38,061 nucleotides of DNA from Acidobacteriota bacterium (GCA_022567475.1 JADFGZ010000005.1:1-38061); one strand, 5' to 3'. Shown: positions 25,548 to 33,523, counted from the stretch's first letter. Numbers and translations: made by a program. The notes: a model not told the origin generated them from the letters alone.

Positions 25548-26162
25548 ATGGAACCCATTACAAAAATCACCAGCCGGCTGGTGCCTCTCCCGAACGAGAA
25601 CGTGGATACGGATATCATCGTTCCGGCGCGGTTTTTGAAGGTGACCGACAAGGCGGGCATGGACCAGTATCTGTTCCGCGACTGGCGTTTTGACGAAGCC
25701 GGAAAGCCCCTGCCGGATTTCATTCTGAATCAGCCGCGAGCCAAAGGAGCGCAGATTCTTCTGGCGGGCAGGAACTTCGGCTCCGGCAGCTCGCGGGAGC
25801 ACGCGCCGTGGGCGTTGCTGGCCTTCGGTTTTCGGGCGTTGCTGAGCACCTCCTTTGCCGACATCTTTCAGGGCAACGCCCTCAAGAACGGGTTGTTGCC
25901 CGTGGTGATCCCACCCGATGTCCACGCCGATCTGTTCCGGCAGGTGGAGAAGAACCCGAACCTGGAGGTCACCGTGGAGCTGGCTTCGCAGACCGTCACG
26001 TTGCCGGACGGAAAGACCGTCAGCTTCCCGATCGACAATTTTTCCAAGCAATGCCTTCTGGCGGGAGTGGACCAGTTGGGCTATCTGCTCAAACAAGAAT
26101 CCCACATCCGCGCCTACGAACAATCCCACCCGCCCCGAGTTCAAACGACAATAGGAAGTTAG
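25548..26162 (+). CDS. leuD: 3-isopropylmalate dehydratase small subunit
   Basis: 204 aa from the ATG at 25548 (MEPITKITSRLVPLP); an in-frame ATG at 25527 would add seven atypical residues and neither has a strong ribosome site. Forms the swivel domain of isopropylmalate isomerase with LeuC. Motifs: NVDTDIIVPARFL, the substrate-loop GRNFGSGSSREHAPWAL, and SFADIFQGNALKNGLLPV. Complete and normal in length. Confidence 0.95.
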   Translation: MEPITKITSRLVPLPNENVDTDIIVPARFLKVTDKAGMDQYLFRDWRFDEAGKPLPDFILNQPRAKGAQILLAGRNFGSGSSREHAPWALLAFGFRALLSTSFADIFQGNALKNGLLPVVIPPDVHADLFRQVEKNPNLEVTVELASQTVTLPDGKTVSFPIDNFSKQCLLAGVDQLGYLLKQESHIRAYEQSHPPRVQTTIGS

Positions 26163-26260
26163 TCCAGCGAAGGGAGAGCCTGCCAGTCCGTCCCGCTGGA
26201 AGTTTTGCGAGCCGGATTGTTCCTCTGGCAACGGAAGCCGGGGGAGGGACGAATTCTCGC

Positions 26261-26608
26261 ATGCCGGACGCCGCTCAGGGAAATATTCTTGATTTTCGGG
26301 TGCTCTATCTGACCACAATAGGCCGCCGGTCGGGGCTTCCGCGCGAGATCGAGACATGGTTCGTGGCCTGTAATGGTAAGCTGTATCTTCTCGCCGAGCA
26401 CTTCCACCGTGCCCATTGGGTGCGGAACATCGAGCGGAATCCCCGCGTGCGCGTTCGCGTCGGCGGACGGGGGTGGAGCGCCACGGCCCGCGTACTCGAC
26501 GAGGAGCGGGACCGGGAAACGTGGCAGCGGGCTCAGAAGCTGGCGCGCCACAGGTACGGCTGGGGCGACGGGCTGCCGGTCGAGATCACTCCCGACGAGC
26601 CTTTCTGA
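26261..26608 (+). CDS. DUF385/nitroreductase-type split-barrel oxidoreductase
   Basis: 115 aa from the ATG at 26261, with GGGGAGGG about twelve bases upstream; the frame is open further back but only as shadow of leuD. Resembles the deazaflavin-dependent nitroreductase/F420H2-quinone reductase family (DUF385): LYLTTIGRRSGLPREIETWFV, then a YLLAEH strand, NIERNPRVRVRVGGR and a basic C-terminus. The family binds F420 or flavin in a split beta-barrel. F420 use in this organism is unverified, so the cofactor is open. No operon partner is evident beyond leuCD upstream. Confidence 0.7.
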   Translation: MPDAAQGNILDFRVLYLTTIGRRSGLPREIETWFVACNGKLYLLAEHFHRAHWVRNIERNPRVRVRVGGRGWSATARVLDEERDRETWQRAQKLARHRYGWGDGLPVEITPDEPF

Positions 26609-26679
26609 GAAGCAGCAGGCTGAATTGGCCGGTTTGAATCAGGCGCGGTATTTTCACATATTGAACAGCACAGAAAACA

Positions 26680-28143
26680 ATGGCGAGCAAAAAATCTGAC
26701 AAGCATCCTGACAATCACCAGAACAATCAATGGCTGCGGCCGCTGGGGAACACCGGGCTGCGGTGCCACCCTCTGGGCTTCGGCTGTTATCGCGTGGCGG
26801 AGGGCAATGCCGAGCACGAAGCTGCTCTGCGCGCCTATCTGGAGCAGGGCGGAAACCTGATCGACACCAGCGCCAACTACGCCGACGGACGCTCCGAGAC
26901 GCTGGTCGGGAAACTCCTCCAGGATTTCCCCCGGGAACAAGTGATCGTGGTGACCAAGGGCGGGTACATCCAGGGCGAGAACATGAAGCTCGCCCTGCAG
27001 CGGAAATTTCCCGAGGTGGTGGAGTACGGGGAAGGGCTCTGGCACTCCATCCATCCGGAGTTTTTGGAAACACAGATCAGCCGGAGCGCCGCGCGAATGC
27101 GGCAAAAGGTGATCGACGTGTACCTGCTGCACAATCCGGAGTACTACCTGGAGCATCAGGCGCACCATAAGATCATCACCGAAAAGGACCACCAGGAATT
27201 CTACCGCAGGGTGCAGGAGGCTTTCCGGTACCTGGAAGGAAAAGTGGCCGAGGGGAAGATCCGGTGGTACGGCATCAGCTCCAACAACTACGGGATGGCC
27301 TCCTCCAGCCGCACCCGGACCAGCGTCAGCCGCTGCTGGGAGGCGGCCGAGTCGGTGGCGGCCAATCATCACTTCCGGGTGGTGCAGCTTCCCATGAATC
27401 TCTACGAAAGCGGCGGGGCGCTGGAAGCCAACAACAACGGCCAGACGGTCCTGGAGTTCTGCCGGGAGAAAGGCATCGGAGTGCTCCTCAACCGCCCGCT
27501 CAACGCGTTTTTCAGCCATCAGATGATGCGGCTGGCCGACTTCCTGAAGCCCGGCGAGAAGCCTCCGGGAAAGGAACAATTGCACGCGCTGCTCGAGCCC
27601 CTGCGAAAAATGGAGAAGGTATTAGAGGACCAGTTCGATATCTCCCTGCTCCATGGCGATGACGGCGGCATTGCCCGCTACCTGGAAGTGATCGTTCCCC
27701 AGATCAAGTCGCCTTCCCATTGGGAGGCGGTCTTTGCCGAGCACATCGTCCAGCCCATTGAACGATGGGCGGTACAGTGCCAGCAGCTATACGGTGGCCG
27801 GAAGGAGTGGGATGAGTGGCTGCGGAAATTCGGCGAGATCCTTCCCCGAATCTTTGAACAGGTTGCGCGGCACTTGGCAGCGTCCCAGCAAGGCGCCTCC
27901 GACGATTTGCGCAAACAGTTGCAGCAGGCCGGCTACCCGAAGACGAAAGAGTCGCTCAGCCGGATGTCCCAGAACGTGCTGCTGCACCTGGACGGGGTCT
28001 CCAGCGTGCTGAACGGCATGCGACGCGGGGAGTACGTGGAAGATTCCATGGGAACGGTGGAGCTTGAGCCTGTCGATTCCCTTTCCATTCTGTCCAAGTT
28101 CCGCCAACTGAATCCGCAAGAGCCTGTCCGCGCTGTCCATTAG
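26680..28143 (+). CDS. Aldo/keto reductase with long C-terminal extension
   Basis: 487 aa. An NAD(P)H-dependent aldo/keto reductase barrel (about 18-330) with the catalytic tetrad intact: D62 and Y67 (LIDTSANYADG), K93 (VTKGGY) and H151 (LLHNPEYY). Family members are usually about 300-350 aa; here about 150 further residues are predicted helical, with a PSHWEAVFAEHIVQPIERW stretch, and have no recognisable domain. The barrel also has an insertion around 152-185. The extreme N-terminus (KSDK-HPDN-HQNN) derives from a 12-bp triplication. Substrate unknown. It ends just before a composite palindromic repeat. Confidence 0.85.
   Translation: MASKKSDKHPDNHQNNQWLRPLGNTGLRCHPLGFGCYRVAEGNAEHEAALRAYLEQGGNLIDTSANYADGRSETLVGKLLQDFPREQVIVVTKGGYIQGENMKLALQRKFPEVVEYGEGLWHSIHPEFLETQISRSAARMRQKVIDVYLLHNPEYYLEHQAHHKIITEKDHQEFYRRVQEAFRYLEGKVAEGKIRWYGISSNNYGMASSSRTRTSVSRCWEAAESVAANHHFRVVQLPMNLYESGGALEANNNGQTVLEFCREKGIGVLLNRPLNAFFSHQMMRLADFLKPGEKPPGKEQLHALLEPLRKMEKVLEDQFDISLLHGDDGGIARYLEVIVPQIKSPSHWEAVFAEHIVQPIERWAVQCQQLYGGRKEWDEWLRKFGEILPRIFEQVARHLAASQQGASDDLRKQLQQAGYPKTKESLSRMSQNVLLHLDGVSSVLNGMRRGEYVEDSMGTVELEPVDSLSILSKFRQLNPQEPVRAVH
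26692..26727. repeat. Degenerate 12-bp triplication in the AKR N-terminus
   Basis: Three 12-base units, consensus near CATCCTGACAAT, encode KSDK, HPDN and HQNN at residues 5-16 of the reductase. Divergence between units suggests an older amplification than at 15163 or 31001. Confidence 0.6.
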
Positions 28144-28635
28144 AGGAAGCCGGTCTTTAGCTGCCATTTCGTAGTTGCTGTATAGCTTCCCAGAACGCTC
28201 GTGAAGCCCCGGAGGGGCGCAAGAGTTTAGCCCACGGCGCCAGCCGTGGGTGGGAAAGGCCATGCCGGATCAGCCCCGGAAGGGGCGCCAGAAGGGGCGA
28301 AAGAAGAAAGACGAGGGCCGGAGCGTCTTTCGCCCCTCTGGGGCTTGGGGTAATACCGGTCCCCGTTGTCCCAGGGCTTGCGCCCTGGGCTAGATTCTGC
28401 CGCCCTTGCAGGGCTGTGAAACACTCTACACCAACTCTGAAATTGGTCTAAAGCCTGGAACCGCTTCCGCACGCGGCCGCACGACCCATTTCAGGAACCA
28501 GTACGAAAGCACCATACAAAAAATGACTTTTCCGCTATTGAGCGGGGCCCGGAAACACCGTATCTTGGACATTGCCGCCTGGAATACCAGATGGCTTCCC
28601 TCCCGAACCATTTCCCCCGTTGCTTGAGGACGCGC
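28144..28635. other. Intergenic region before the PilZ gene
   Basis: 492 bases without a supported gene. The first half is the composite palindromic repeat (28200-28427). The rest holds a small ACCAA/TTGGT hairpin (28430-28447) and the PilZ ribosome site; no convincing promoter was identified. Confidence 0.6.
28200..28427 (+). repeat. Composite palindromic repeat, copy 1
   Basis: A string of hairpins: GCCCC-GGA-GGGGC (28206-28218), CCCACGGC/GCCGTGGG (28231-28250), GCCCC/GGGGC (28273-28286), an 11-bp perfect stem GGGGCGAAAGA (28294-28304 with 28326-28336), CCCAGGGC/GCCCTGGG (28370-28389) and GCCCT/AGGGC (28402-28414). Its two ends recur, inverted, in copy 2 at 29868-30030. It resembles REP-like dispersed intergenic repeats of high-GC bacteria. 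No transposase is in the window. Confidence 0.85.
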
Positions 28636-29004
28636 ATGCCACCAACGAGAAGCCGCAGCCAAAAAACCAGCAGACGCAGTTCCCTTCGTTTCCCTCTGGA
28701 GCTTCCCGCTCGAGTCCGCTGGGTGGAAGACAATCAGACCCGCACCCTGGATACGCAAACCAAGAATATAAGCAGTTCCGGCCTATACCTGCTGACGGAT
28801 ACTCAGAACCAGCCAGGCGCCAGGATCGAGTTTGAAGTAAAACTGCCTGCCGCGATCGTCAAGGGAGCCGGGGTTGTGTTGCGCGGGAAAGGGCATTTGG
28901 TCCGGCGCGATGAGTTGGAAGGCAATCGCGTGGGTCTCGCAGCGGTGATCGACCAATACCAGATTTTTTCGGAAGACTCCACGGCCGGAGACTCCCCGGC
29001 CTAA
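28636..29004 (+). CDS. PilZ-domain c-di-GMP-binding protein
   Basis: 122 aa from the ATG at 28636, chosen for GAGGA eight bases upstream; an ATG at 28591 adds 15 residues with no ribosome site. Single PilZ domain: the RxxxR motif (R14-SSL-R18), the (D/N)xSxxG motif in TKNISSSGLYL, and a final GNRVGLAAVID strand. Both c-di-GMP-contact motifs are intact, so binding is likely. The basic N-terminus (RSRSQKTSRR) may contact nucleic acid or membrane. It is followed by a LuxR regulator on the same strand, and the pair is enclosed by inverted repeats. Confidence 0.85.
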   Translation: MPPTRSRSQKTSRRSSLRFPLELPARVRWVEDNQTRTLDTQTKNISSSGLYLLTDTQNQPGARIEFEVKLPAAIVKGAGVVLRGKGHLVRRDELEGNRVGLAAVIDQYQIFSEDSTAGDSPA

Positions 29005-29107
29005 ACGCATTGGTCTACAGGCCGTCTCCAGCCCTTCCGAGGTTTTCCCTCCGTCGTTTTCATCCTTCATCCTTCATCCGCCATCCGCTGACAGCCCGGC
29101 CTCCGTG

Positions 29108-29136
29108 TTGACTTAGCCATTGCCTCCGCATACCAT
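29108..29136 (+). promoter_or_regulatory. Strong promoter candidate of the LuxR-type regulator
   Basis: TTGACT (29108-29113), 17 bases, TACCAT (29131-29136), placing the start about 25 bases before the ATG at 29167. This is the best sigma-70 match in the window and suggests the regulator is transcribed independently of the PilZ gene. Confidence 0.55.
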
Positions 29137-29166
29137 TCGTCCTGTAACCGCCTGGGCAGTTTTTCT

Positions 29167-29847
29167 ATGAAGTCGCCTTCCCATCTCCAAATCACAATCC
29201 TGGTTGCCGAGGCTCAGCCCATCTACCGGCTGGGGCTCAAACGGCTGCTGGGGGTGGAAGAAGATTTTCGCGTGGTGGCCACGGTAGCCACCGGGCCGGC
29301 AGTCTCTGAAGCGGTCCGGAAATTCCGCCCGGACCTGCTTTTGCTGTGCTGGGAGCGTTCCACCCGCCATCCGTTTGACATCATCCGGGAAGTGAGGAAG
29401 ATTCATCCGCAGACCCGCGCCGTGCTGCTCAGCGAATCTACAACCGATGAAGGGATGATAGCGGCAATCCAGAATGGCGTGCGGGTCGTCCTGCCCAAAG
29501 AAGCGCCGCCGGAGACATTAATCTCCGCGCTGCACAAAGCTTACCGGGGCGAAACTTTCTTGGTGGGCCGTCCGCGCGCGCCAGGGGCGGACTCACTCCG
29601 CGCCGCACCGCCGCAGGAGGCGGAAGAAGGTTTGACGGCCCGTGAGTTGGAGATCATCAGCCTGATCGCCCAGGGGTTTCCCAATAAAGAGATCGCCGCG
29701 CACCTGTACCTCAGCGAGCAGACGATCAAAAACAAGCTGCGGATTGTCTTCGACAAGCTGGGCGTCAGCGACCGGCTGGAACTGGCGCTCTACGCCATCC
29801 ATCACCGCTTGTTTTCCCCACCCGATTCCGGCTCGGCCAGCAATTGA
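29167..29847 (+). CDS. LuxR/NarL-type regulator with degenerate receiver domain
   Basis: 226 aa. N-terminal receiver fold (about 9-125) and C-terminal GerE/LuxR helix-turn-helix (about 155-212: LTARELEIISLIAQG, KEIAAHLYLSEQTIKNKL). The phosphorylation pocket is broken: the acidic pair normally DD reads E15-A16 (ILVAEAQPI) and the phospho-acceptor Asp is C61 (PDLLLLCWERS). Only the Lys of LPKEA (K111) remains. It therefore should not be phosphorylated in the usual way and may answer to a ligand, redox state, partner or expression level. No kinase gene is adjacent. It is followed directly by palindromic repeat copy 2. Confidence 0.85.
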   Translation: MKSPSHLQITILVAEAQPIYRLGLKRLLGVEEDFRVVATVATGPAVSEAVRKFRPDLLLLCWERSTRHPFDIIREVRKIHPQTRAVLLSESTTDEGMIAAIQNGVRVVLPKEAPPETLISALHKAYRGETFLVGRPRAPGADSLRAAPPQEAEEGLTARELEIISLIAQGFPNKEIAAHLYLSEQTIKNKLRIVFDKLGVSDRLELALYAIHHRLFSPPDSGSASN

Positions 29848-29867
29848 GCCGCAGAGAAAATCATCAG

Positions 29868-30030
29868 AGAGTGTTTCGCAGCCCTGCAAGGGCGGCAGAA
29901 TCTAGCCCAGGGCGTAAGAGTCTGTGTGATAACTACCCCCAGCGGCTAAAGCCGCAAGGAAGGGCAATTGATTTAACTCGACTTACGGCACGGTTAAAAC
30001 CGTGCCCTGACGCAAGGCCGGGGCTTCACG
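29868..30030 (-). repeat. Composite palindromic repeat, copy 2 (inverted)
   Basis: Positions 29868-29914 match the reverse complement of 28381-28427 at 46 of 47 bases, and CCGGGGCTTCACG (30018-30030) matches the reverse of the outer end of copy 1. The interior differs: it has GCGGC/GCCGC (29942-29955) and GGCACGG/CCGTGCC (29987-30006) hairpins. So ends are conserved while internal hairpins vary. It separates the convergent LuxR-type regulator and xerC and may also act as a bidirectional terminator. Confidence 0.85.
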
Positions 30031-30041
30031 ATGAAATTGCA

Positions 30042-30995
30042 CTAAGCCCTGGGATGAGTCTTGTCGTAGACTTCCATCAGTTGGCGGATGGAAATACGGG
30101 TGTACTTCTGGGTGCTGGAGAGGCTGCTGTGCCCCAGCAGCTCCTGGATGGCTCGCAGGTCGGCTCCCTCGCCCAGCAGATGCGTGGCAAAGGCGTGGCG
30201 CAAGGAGTGCGGGTGCAGCGTCGAGTCGCCGCGAAGCAGGATGGAGTACTTTTTTACGATGCGGAGCACGGAGCGCGTGGTGAGCCTGCCGCCGCGCGCG
30301 TTCACAAACAGCGCCTCGGTCTCGACGCCGTTTTTCTCAAGCAACTCCCGGCGCAGGGGGCTGTAGTCCTCCAGCGCCGCCAAAGCCCTGGAGCCAAATG
30401 GAACGATGCGCTCCTTCTTTCCCTTGCCCCGCACCAGCAGCATGGTCTCCGCCTGGTCCACTTGGTTCTGGTCCAAACCCGTCAACTCGCTCACACGCAA
30501 CCCGGAGCCGTAGAGAAACTCCAGGATCAGCCGGTCGCGCGCCACCAGCGCCGCCGCGCCGGGTTGGACGGATGCGGCGATTTTGCCCACGGCGTCAATG
30601 AGCTGGTTGGTCTCCTCCGCCGTCATGACGTCGGGAAGCGTCTGCGGCAGGCGCGGACTCGCCACCAGTTTGGCGGGGTTCTCCTTTGCCAGACCTTCCC
30701 GGCATGCGTACCGATAAAAGGAACGCAGAGCGGCCAGCTTGCGGGCAACGGTGGCCGGCTTCCGCCGCTGTGCGTACAGCTGTCCCAGGTATTCTCTGAT
30801 TTTTAGATAATGGACCGAAATCGAAGGACGCGATTTTCGGGAGGAGGGGACTCCCTCCGCGCCGGAAGATTTTACAGCGCGAAAAAACGCTTCCAGGTCG
30901 CTGCGATAGTTACGCAGCGTGTGGACGGAATAGTTGCGCTCGGCGCGCAGGTGTTCCAGGAATTGTTCGACGGCGGGATGCAGCGTCTGGCTCAT
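30042..30995 (-). CDS. xerC: Tyrosine recombinase XerC
   Basis: 317 aa; resolves chromosome dimers at dif with XerD. SAM-like N-terminal domain (about 5-105) and catalytic domain with the full set R167 (GSGLRVSEL), K191 (VRGKGKKER), H263 and R266 (HPHSLRH), H289 (LLGHSS) and nucleophile Y298 (TQKYTRI). It lies downstream of trmFO on the same strand, a gene order shared by many bacteria, where hslVU often follows; hslVU is absent here. The housekeeping context argues against a mobile integrase. A 15-residue Ser/Gly-rich insert sits at about 42-58. A tandem duplication occupies the expected ribosome-site region. Confidence 0.92.
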   Translation of the reverse strand: MSQTLHPAVEQFLEHLRAERNYSVHTLRNYRSDLEAFFRAVKSSGAEGVPSSRKSRPSISVHYLKIREYLGQLYAQRRKPATVARKLAALRSFYRYACREGLAKENPAKLVASPRLPQTLPDVMTAEETNQLIDAVGKIAASVQPGAAALVARDRLILEFLYGSGLRVSELTGLDQNQVDQAETMLLVRGKGKKERIVPFGSRALAALEDYSPLRRELLEKNGVETEALFVNARGGRLTTRSVLRIVKKYSILLRGDSTLHPHSLRHAFATHLLGEGADLRAIQELLGHSSLSSTQKYTRISIRQLMEVYDKTHPRA

Positions 30996-31000
30996 CGTTT

Positions 31001-31036
31001 TACGCAGAACAAACAGGTCACGCAGAACAAACAGGC
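31001..31036. repeat. 18-bp tandem duplication upstream of xerC
   Basis: ACGCAGAACAAACAGG occurs twice at an 18-base period (31001-31018, 31019-31036; 16 of 18 identical), five bases upstream of the minus-strand start at 30995. No Shine-Dalgarno is visible in either copy. Confidence 0.9.
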
Positions 31037-31171
31037 AAGAATGCCTCCCCTATTTTATTCCAGAATCGCCCGGAGAAGGCCCCGATTGAGTCCGGCAGTG
31101 CAAATGAAGAGGTTCAAAAAAAGGTCCGCAAAAGTCACGCGTAGCTTTCCGGTATATCGGCATCGGCATTC

Positions 31172-32590
31172 TCATGCTGTCGTTGGTTGCAGCCCGGCAA
31201 ACCACTGCTCGAACTCCCGCAAGGCAAACTGGCACTGGCGGGCGCGGCGTTCCTTCTTGCCGAGCTTGGCAGAGTCTGCATCACTCAAAGGCGGCAGCAG
31301 GTCGAAGGCGATGTTGGCAGGTTGATAGCCGCGCGGATTGGCGCGGGTGATGTAATGGCAGAGGGAACCAAAAGCAGTGGCGCGGGGCGGAGCCGCGAGA
31401 GCTTCTTCCGCCAGCGCCAGCCGGGCCGCGTGGATGCCGGCCATCAGGCCGGTGGCGATTGATTCCACGTAACCCTCGACGCCCGATAACTGCCCGGCGA
31501 AAAAAATCCTGGGCTGCGCGCGCAACTGGAGCGTGGGAGCCAGCAGCGCCGGGGCGTTGATGTAGGTGTTGCGATGCATCTGGCCGTAGCGTATGAACTC
31601 GGCGGCCTCCAGGCCCGGGATCATCCGCAGGATGCGCTTCTGTTCGCCGAACTTCAGATGATTCTGGAAGCCCACCAGGTTGTAGCTGTCGGCGCGGAGG
31701 TTTTCCCGCCGCAGTTGCACGGCGGCGTACGGCATCCTGCCCGTGCGGGGGTCGCGCAGGCCCACGGGCTTCATCGGGCCGAACCGCAGCGTGTCCGGGC
31801 CGCGACGGGCCAGCTCCTCAATCGGCAGGCAGCTTTCAAAGTAATTCAAGTCCTCAAACTCGTGCGCCGCCACCGACTCAGCCGAGAGCAACGCCTCGTA
31901 AAAAAGCTGGTACTCTGGCTTGCTCATCGGGCAGTTCAGGTAGTCACCTTCTCCAGCTTGATCTCCATTCTGCCCGGCGGAGTTGTTGCCGCTGCCGGGG
32001 GAGTCCGTTGCGCGGAGTCCTTTGCCGTAGCGCGAGGCGGCGAACACCTTGGTCGAATCAATGGTGTCAGCCTCCACGATAGGGCTGATGGAGTCATAGA
32101 AGAACAGGCGCTCGCTGCCGGTCAACTGCTGGATGGAGTCCGCCAGGGCGTCGGAGGTCAGCGGCCCGGTGGCCACAATCACGACCGACTCGCCGGGAAT
32201 GGCGCGGGCCTCTTCTCTGCGAATTTCGATCAGCGGCTCTGCCTCAATGGCCGCCGTGACGCCTGCGGCGAACCGTTCGCGGTCGACCGCCAGCGCCTGA
32301 CCGGCCGGGACGGAGCAGTTCCTGGCAACCTCCAGCAACAGGGAGCCTGCCCGCCGCAGTTCTTCTTTCAGCAGCCAGGGGGCGGAGCCTTCGCGGTCGC
32401 TTTTCAGGGAGTTGCTGCAGACCAGCTCGCCAAGCTGGCCGGTCGTGTGGGCCGGGGTCGGGACCGACGGGCGCATCTCATAAAGCTCCACCGGCACCCC
32501 GCGGCGCGCTGCCTGCCAGGCCGCCTCGGAGCCCGCCAGCCCTCCTCCCAAAACTATGATCCGCTTCTTGTTGCCCCATGCTGAATTCAT
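31172..32590 (-). CDS. trmFO: tRNA (uracil-54-C5) methyltransferase TrmFO
   Basis: 472 aa from the ATG at 32590. Folate- and FAD-dependent enzyme that makes ribothymidine at tRNA position 54. FAD-binding GGGLAGSEAAWQ (15-26), catalytic-region LVCSNSLKSD (57-66, Cys58), and the second conserved Cys in LNCPM. About 24 Gly/Asn/Gln/Ser-rich residues are inserted between ASRYGKG and GDYLNCPM, where homologues are nearly continuous. No strong ribosome site at this ATG; a longer reading to 32689 would overlap the methyltransferase. Located directly upstream of xerC, as in many bacteria. Confidence 0.94.
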   Translation of the reverse strand: MNSAWGNKKRIIVLGGGLAGSEAAWQAARRGVPVELYEMRPSVPTPAHTTGQLGELVCSNSLKSDREGSAPWLLKEELRRAGSLLLEVARNCSVPAGQALAVDRERFAAGVTAAIEAEPLIEIRREEARAIPGESVVIVATGPLTSDALADSIQQLTGSERLFFYDSISPIVEADTIDSTKVFAASRYGKGLRATDSPGSGNNSAGQNGDQAGEGDYLNCPMSKPEYQLFYEALLSAESVAAHEFEDLNYFESCLPIEELARRGPDTLRFGPMKPVGLRDPRTGRMPYAAVQLRRENLRADSYNLVGFQNHLKFGEQKRILRMIPGLEAAEFIRYGQMHRNTYINAPALLAPTLQLRAQPRIFFAGQLSGVEGYVESIATGLMAGIHAARLALAEEALAAPPRATAFGSLCHYITRANPRGYQPANIAFDLLPPLSDADSAKLGKKERRARQCQFALREFEQWFAGLQPTTA

Positions 32591-32645
32591 TCTAGCAAAC
32601 AGTAATGGCAGGCAAGAGTTTCTGTCGCTGCCGGGTGTAATATTC

Positions 32646-33464
32646 CTAGCCGCGCTGCTTTCCAAGCAGATAAGCATCTTGAGTGCCATACATCACGCCG
32701 GCACACAGCCGGAATCCAATGGAGCTGAAGAGTTCCAACAGAAACGACTCTTCATAAGCGACTGCATTTTCCGAACAAAGATCGCTGCTGGAAGCAAAAT
32801 GGTCATGATAGAAAGGGAATTTGAGCGGATGTCTTCCCGTGCCGTGGATTGCCTCTTGACGCGAACGATAGGTGAAAAAGGATGCGTAGATTCTCCCGTC
32901 TGTATCCAGCAAACGAAACATCTCCAACAGATAATGTCGCAGGTCTTCTTCCAAAAGATGCGTGAAAACCGAGGTCAAAATAATCAGATCAAACGACCGG
33001 TCTGGATGGGGGAAGCGGAAATCCCTAGCCGGGTATTTCCCCGCAGGGTTGTAGGAGCGATTGCGAAGATCAGCGTGGTAAAACTGAAAAAGGTCGTTTT
33101 TCGAGCTGATGCGCCGGTGACACCAGTGAACAGATTTCCGGTCAATATCCATCCCCACGTATCGCACGTTTAATTTGCGAAGATTGGGATCGGTGGAGAA
33201 GGCAAAAGCCAACCGCCCACAACCGCACCCGACATCCAGAATCCTGCAGTTTTGTCTGAATAAATCAAGCCGCTGAAATTCATTCAGAAACCAGGGGCCA
33301 ACCTCTTTGAAACCTTTTGCCCCTCCCACGAGGTTCCGGAGCGAATAAGGCGGCAGATCACCTTGCCTCGTCGCGAGCCGATAGAAAAAGTCGAATTTAT
33401 CTGTAATGGCTTCGTGAAAGAAACGATAGTAAACGTAACTTTTCTCCCGCTTCCAAAAGCTCAT
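32646..33464 (-). CDS. Class I SAM-dependent methyltransferase
   Basis: 272 aa. Rossmann methyltransferase with motif I ILDVGCGCGRL (75-85), an acidic D106 after strand 2 (GMDIDRKSV) and FDLIILTSVFTHL as motif IV. The N-terminal 60 residues (YYRFFHEAITDKFDFFYRLATRQGDLPPYSLRNLVGG) are a helical cap seen in sugar or small-molecule methyltransferases. Substrate unknown. Base composition is clearly more AT-rich than its neighbours, and it interrupts an otherwise housekeeping run (thiL, trmFO, xerC), suggesting acquisition by transfer. Confidence 0.85.
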   Translation of the reverse strand: MSFWKREKSYVYYRFFHEAITDKFDFFYRLATRQGDLPPYSLRNLVGGAKGFKEVGPWFLNEFQRLDLFRQNCRILDVGCGCGRLAFAFSTDPNLRKLNVRYVGMDIDRKSVHWCHRRISSKNDLFQFYHADLRNRSYNPAGKYPARDFRFPHPDRSFDLIILTSVFTHLLEEDLRHYLLEMFRLLDTDGRIYASFFTYRSRQEAIHGTGRHPLKFPFYHDHFASSSDLCSENAVAYEESFLLELFSSIGFRLCAGVMYGTQDAYLLGKQRG

Positions 33465-33523
33465 CTATGAAGCCGCTCCAAACAATCAAGCATTCAGCGA
33501 TGTTGTAACCCGGAACGCCACCC

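Noticed and set aside
28200-28427. Palindromic region as a CRISPR array
   Set aside because: The hairpins differ in sequence and spacing; there are no regular direct repeats with unique spacers and no cas genes.
30042-30995. Tyrosine recombinase as a sign of a phage, integron or invertible cassette
   Set aside because: Its neighbourhood with trmFO and its XerC-like length and motifs mark it as the housekeeping enzyme. No att sites or phage genes were seen.
29844-32584. Plus-strand open frames opposite xerC and trmFO
   Set aside because: Antisense shadows; the first also begins in palindromic repeat copy 2.
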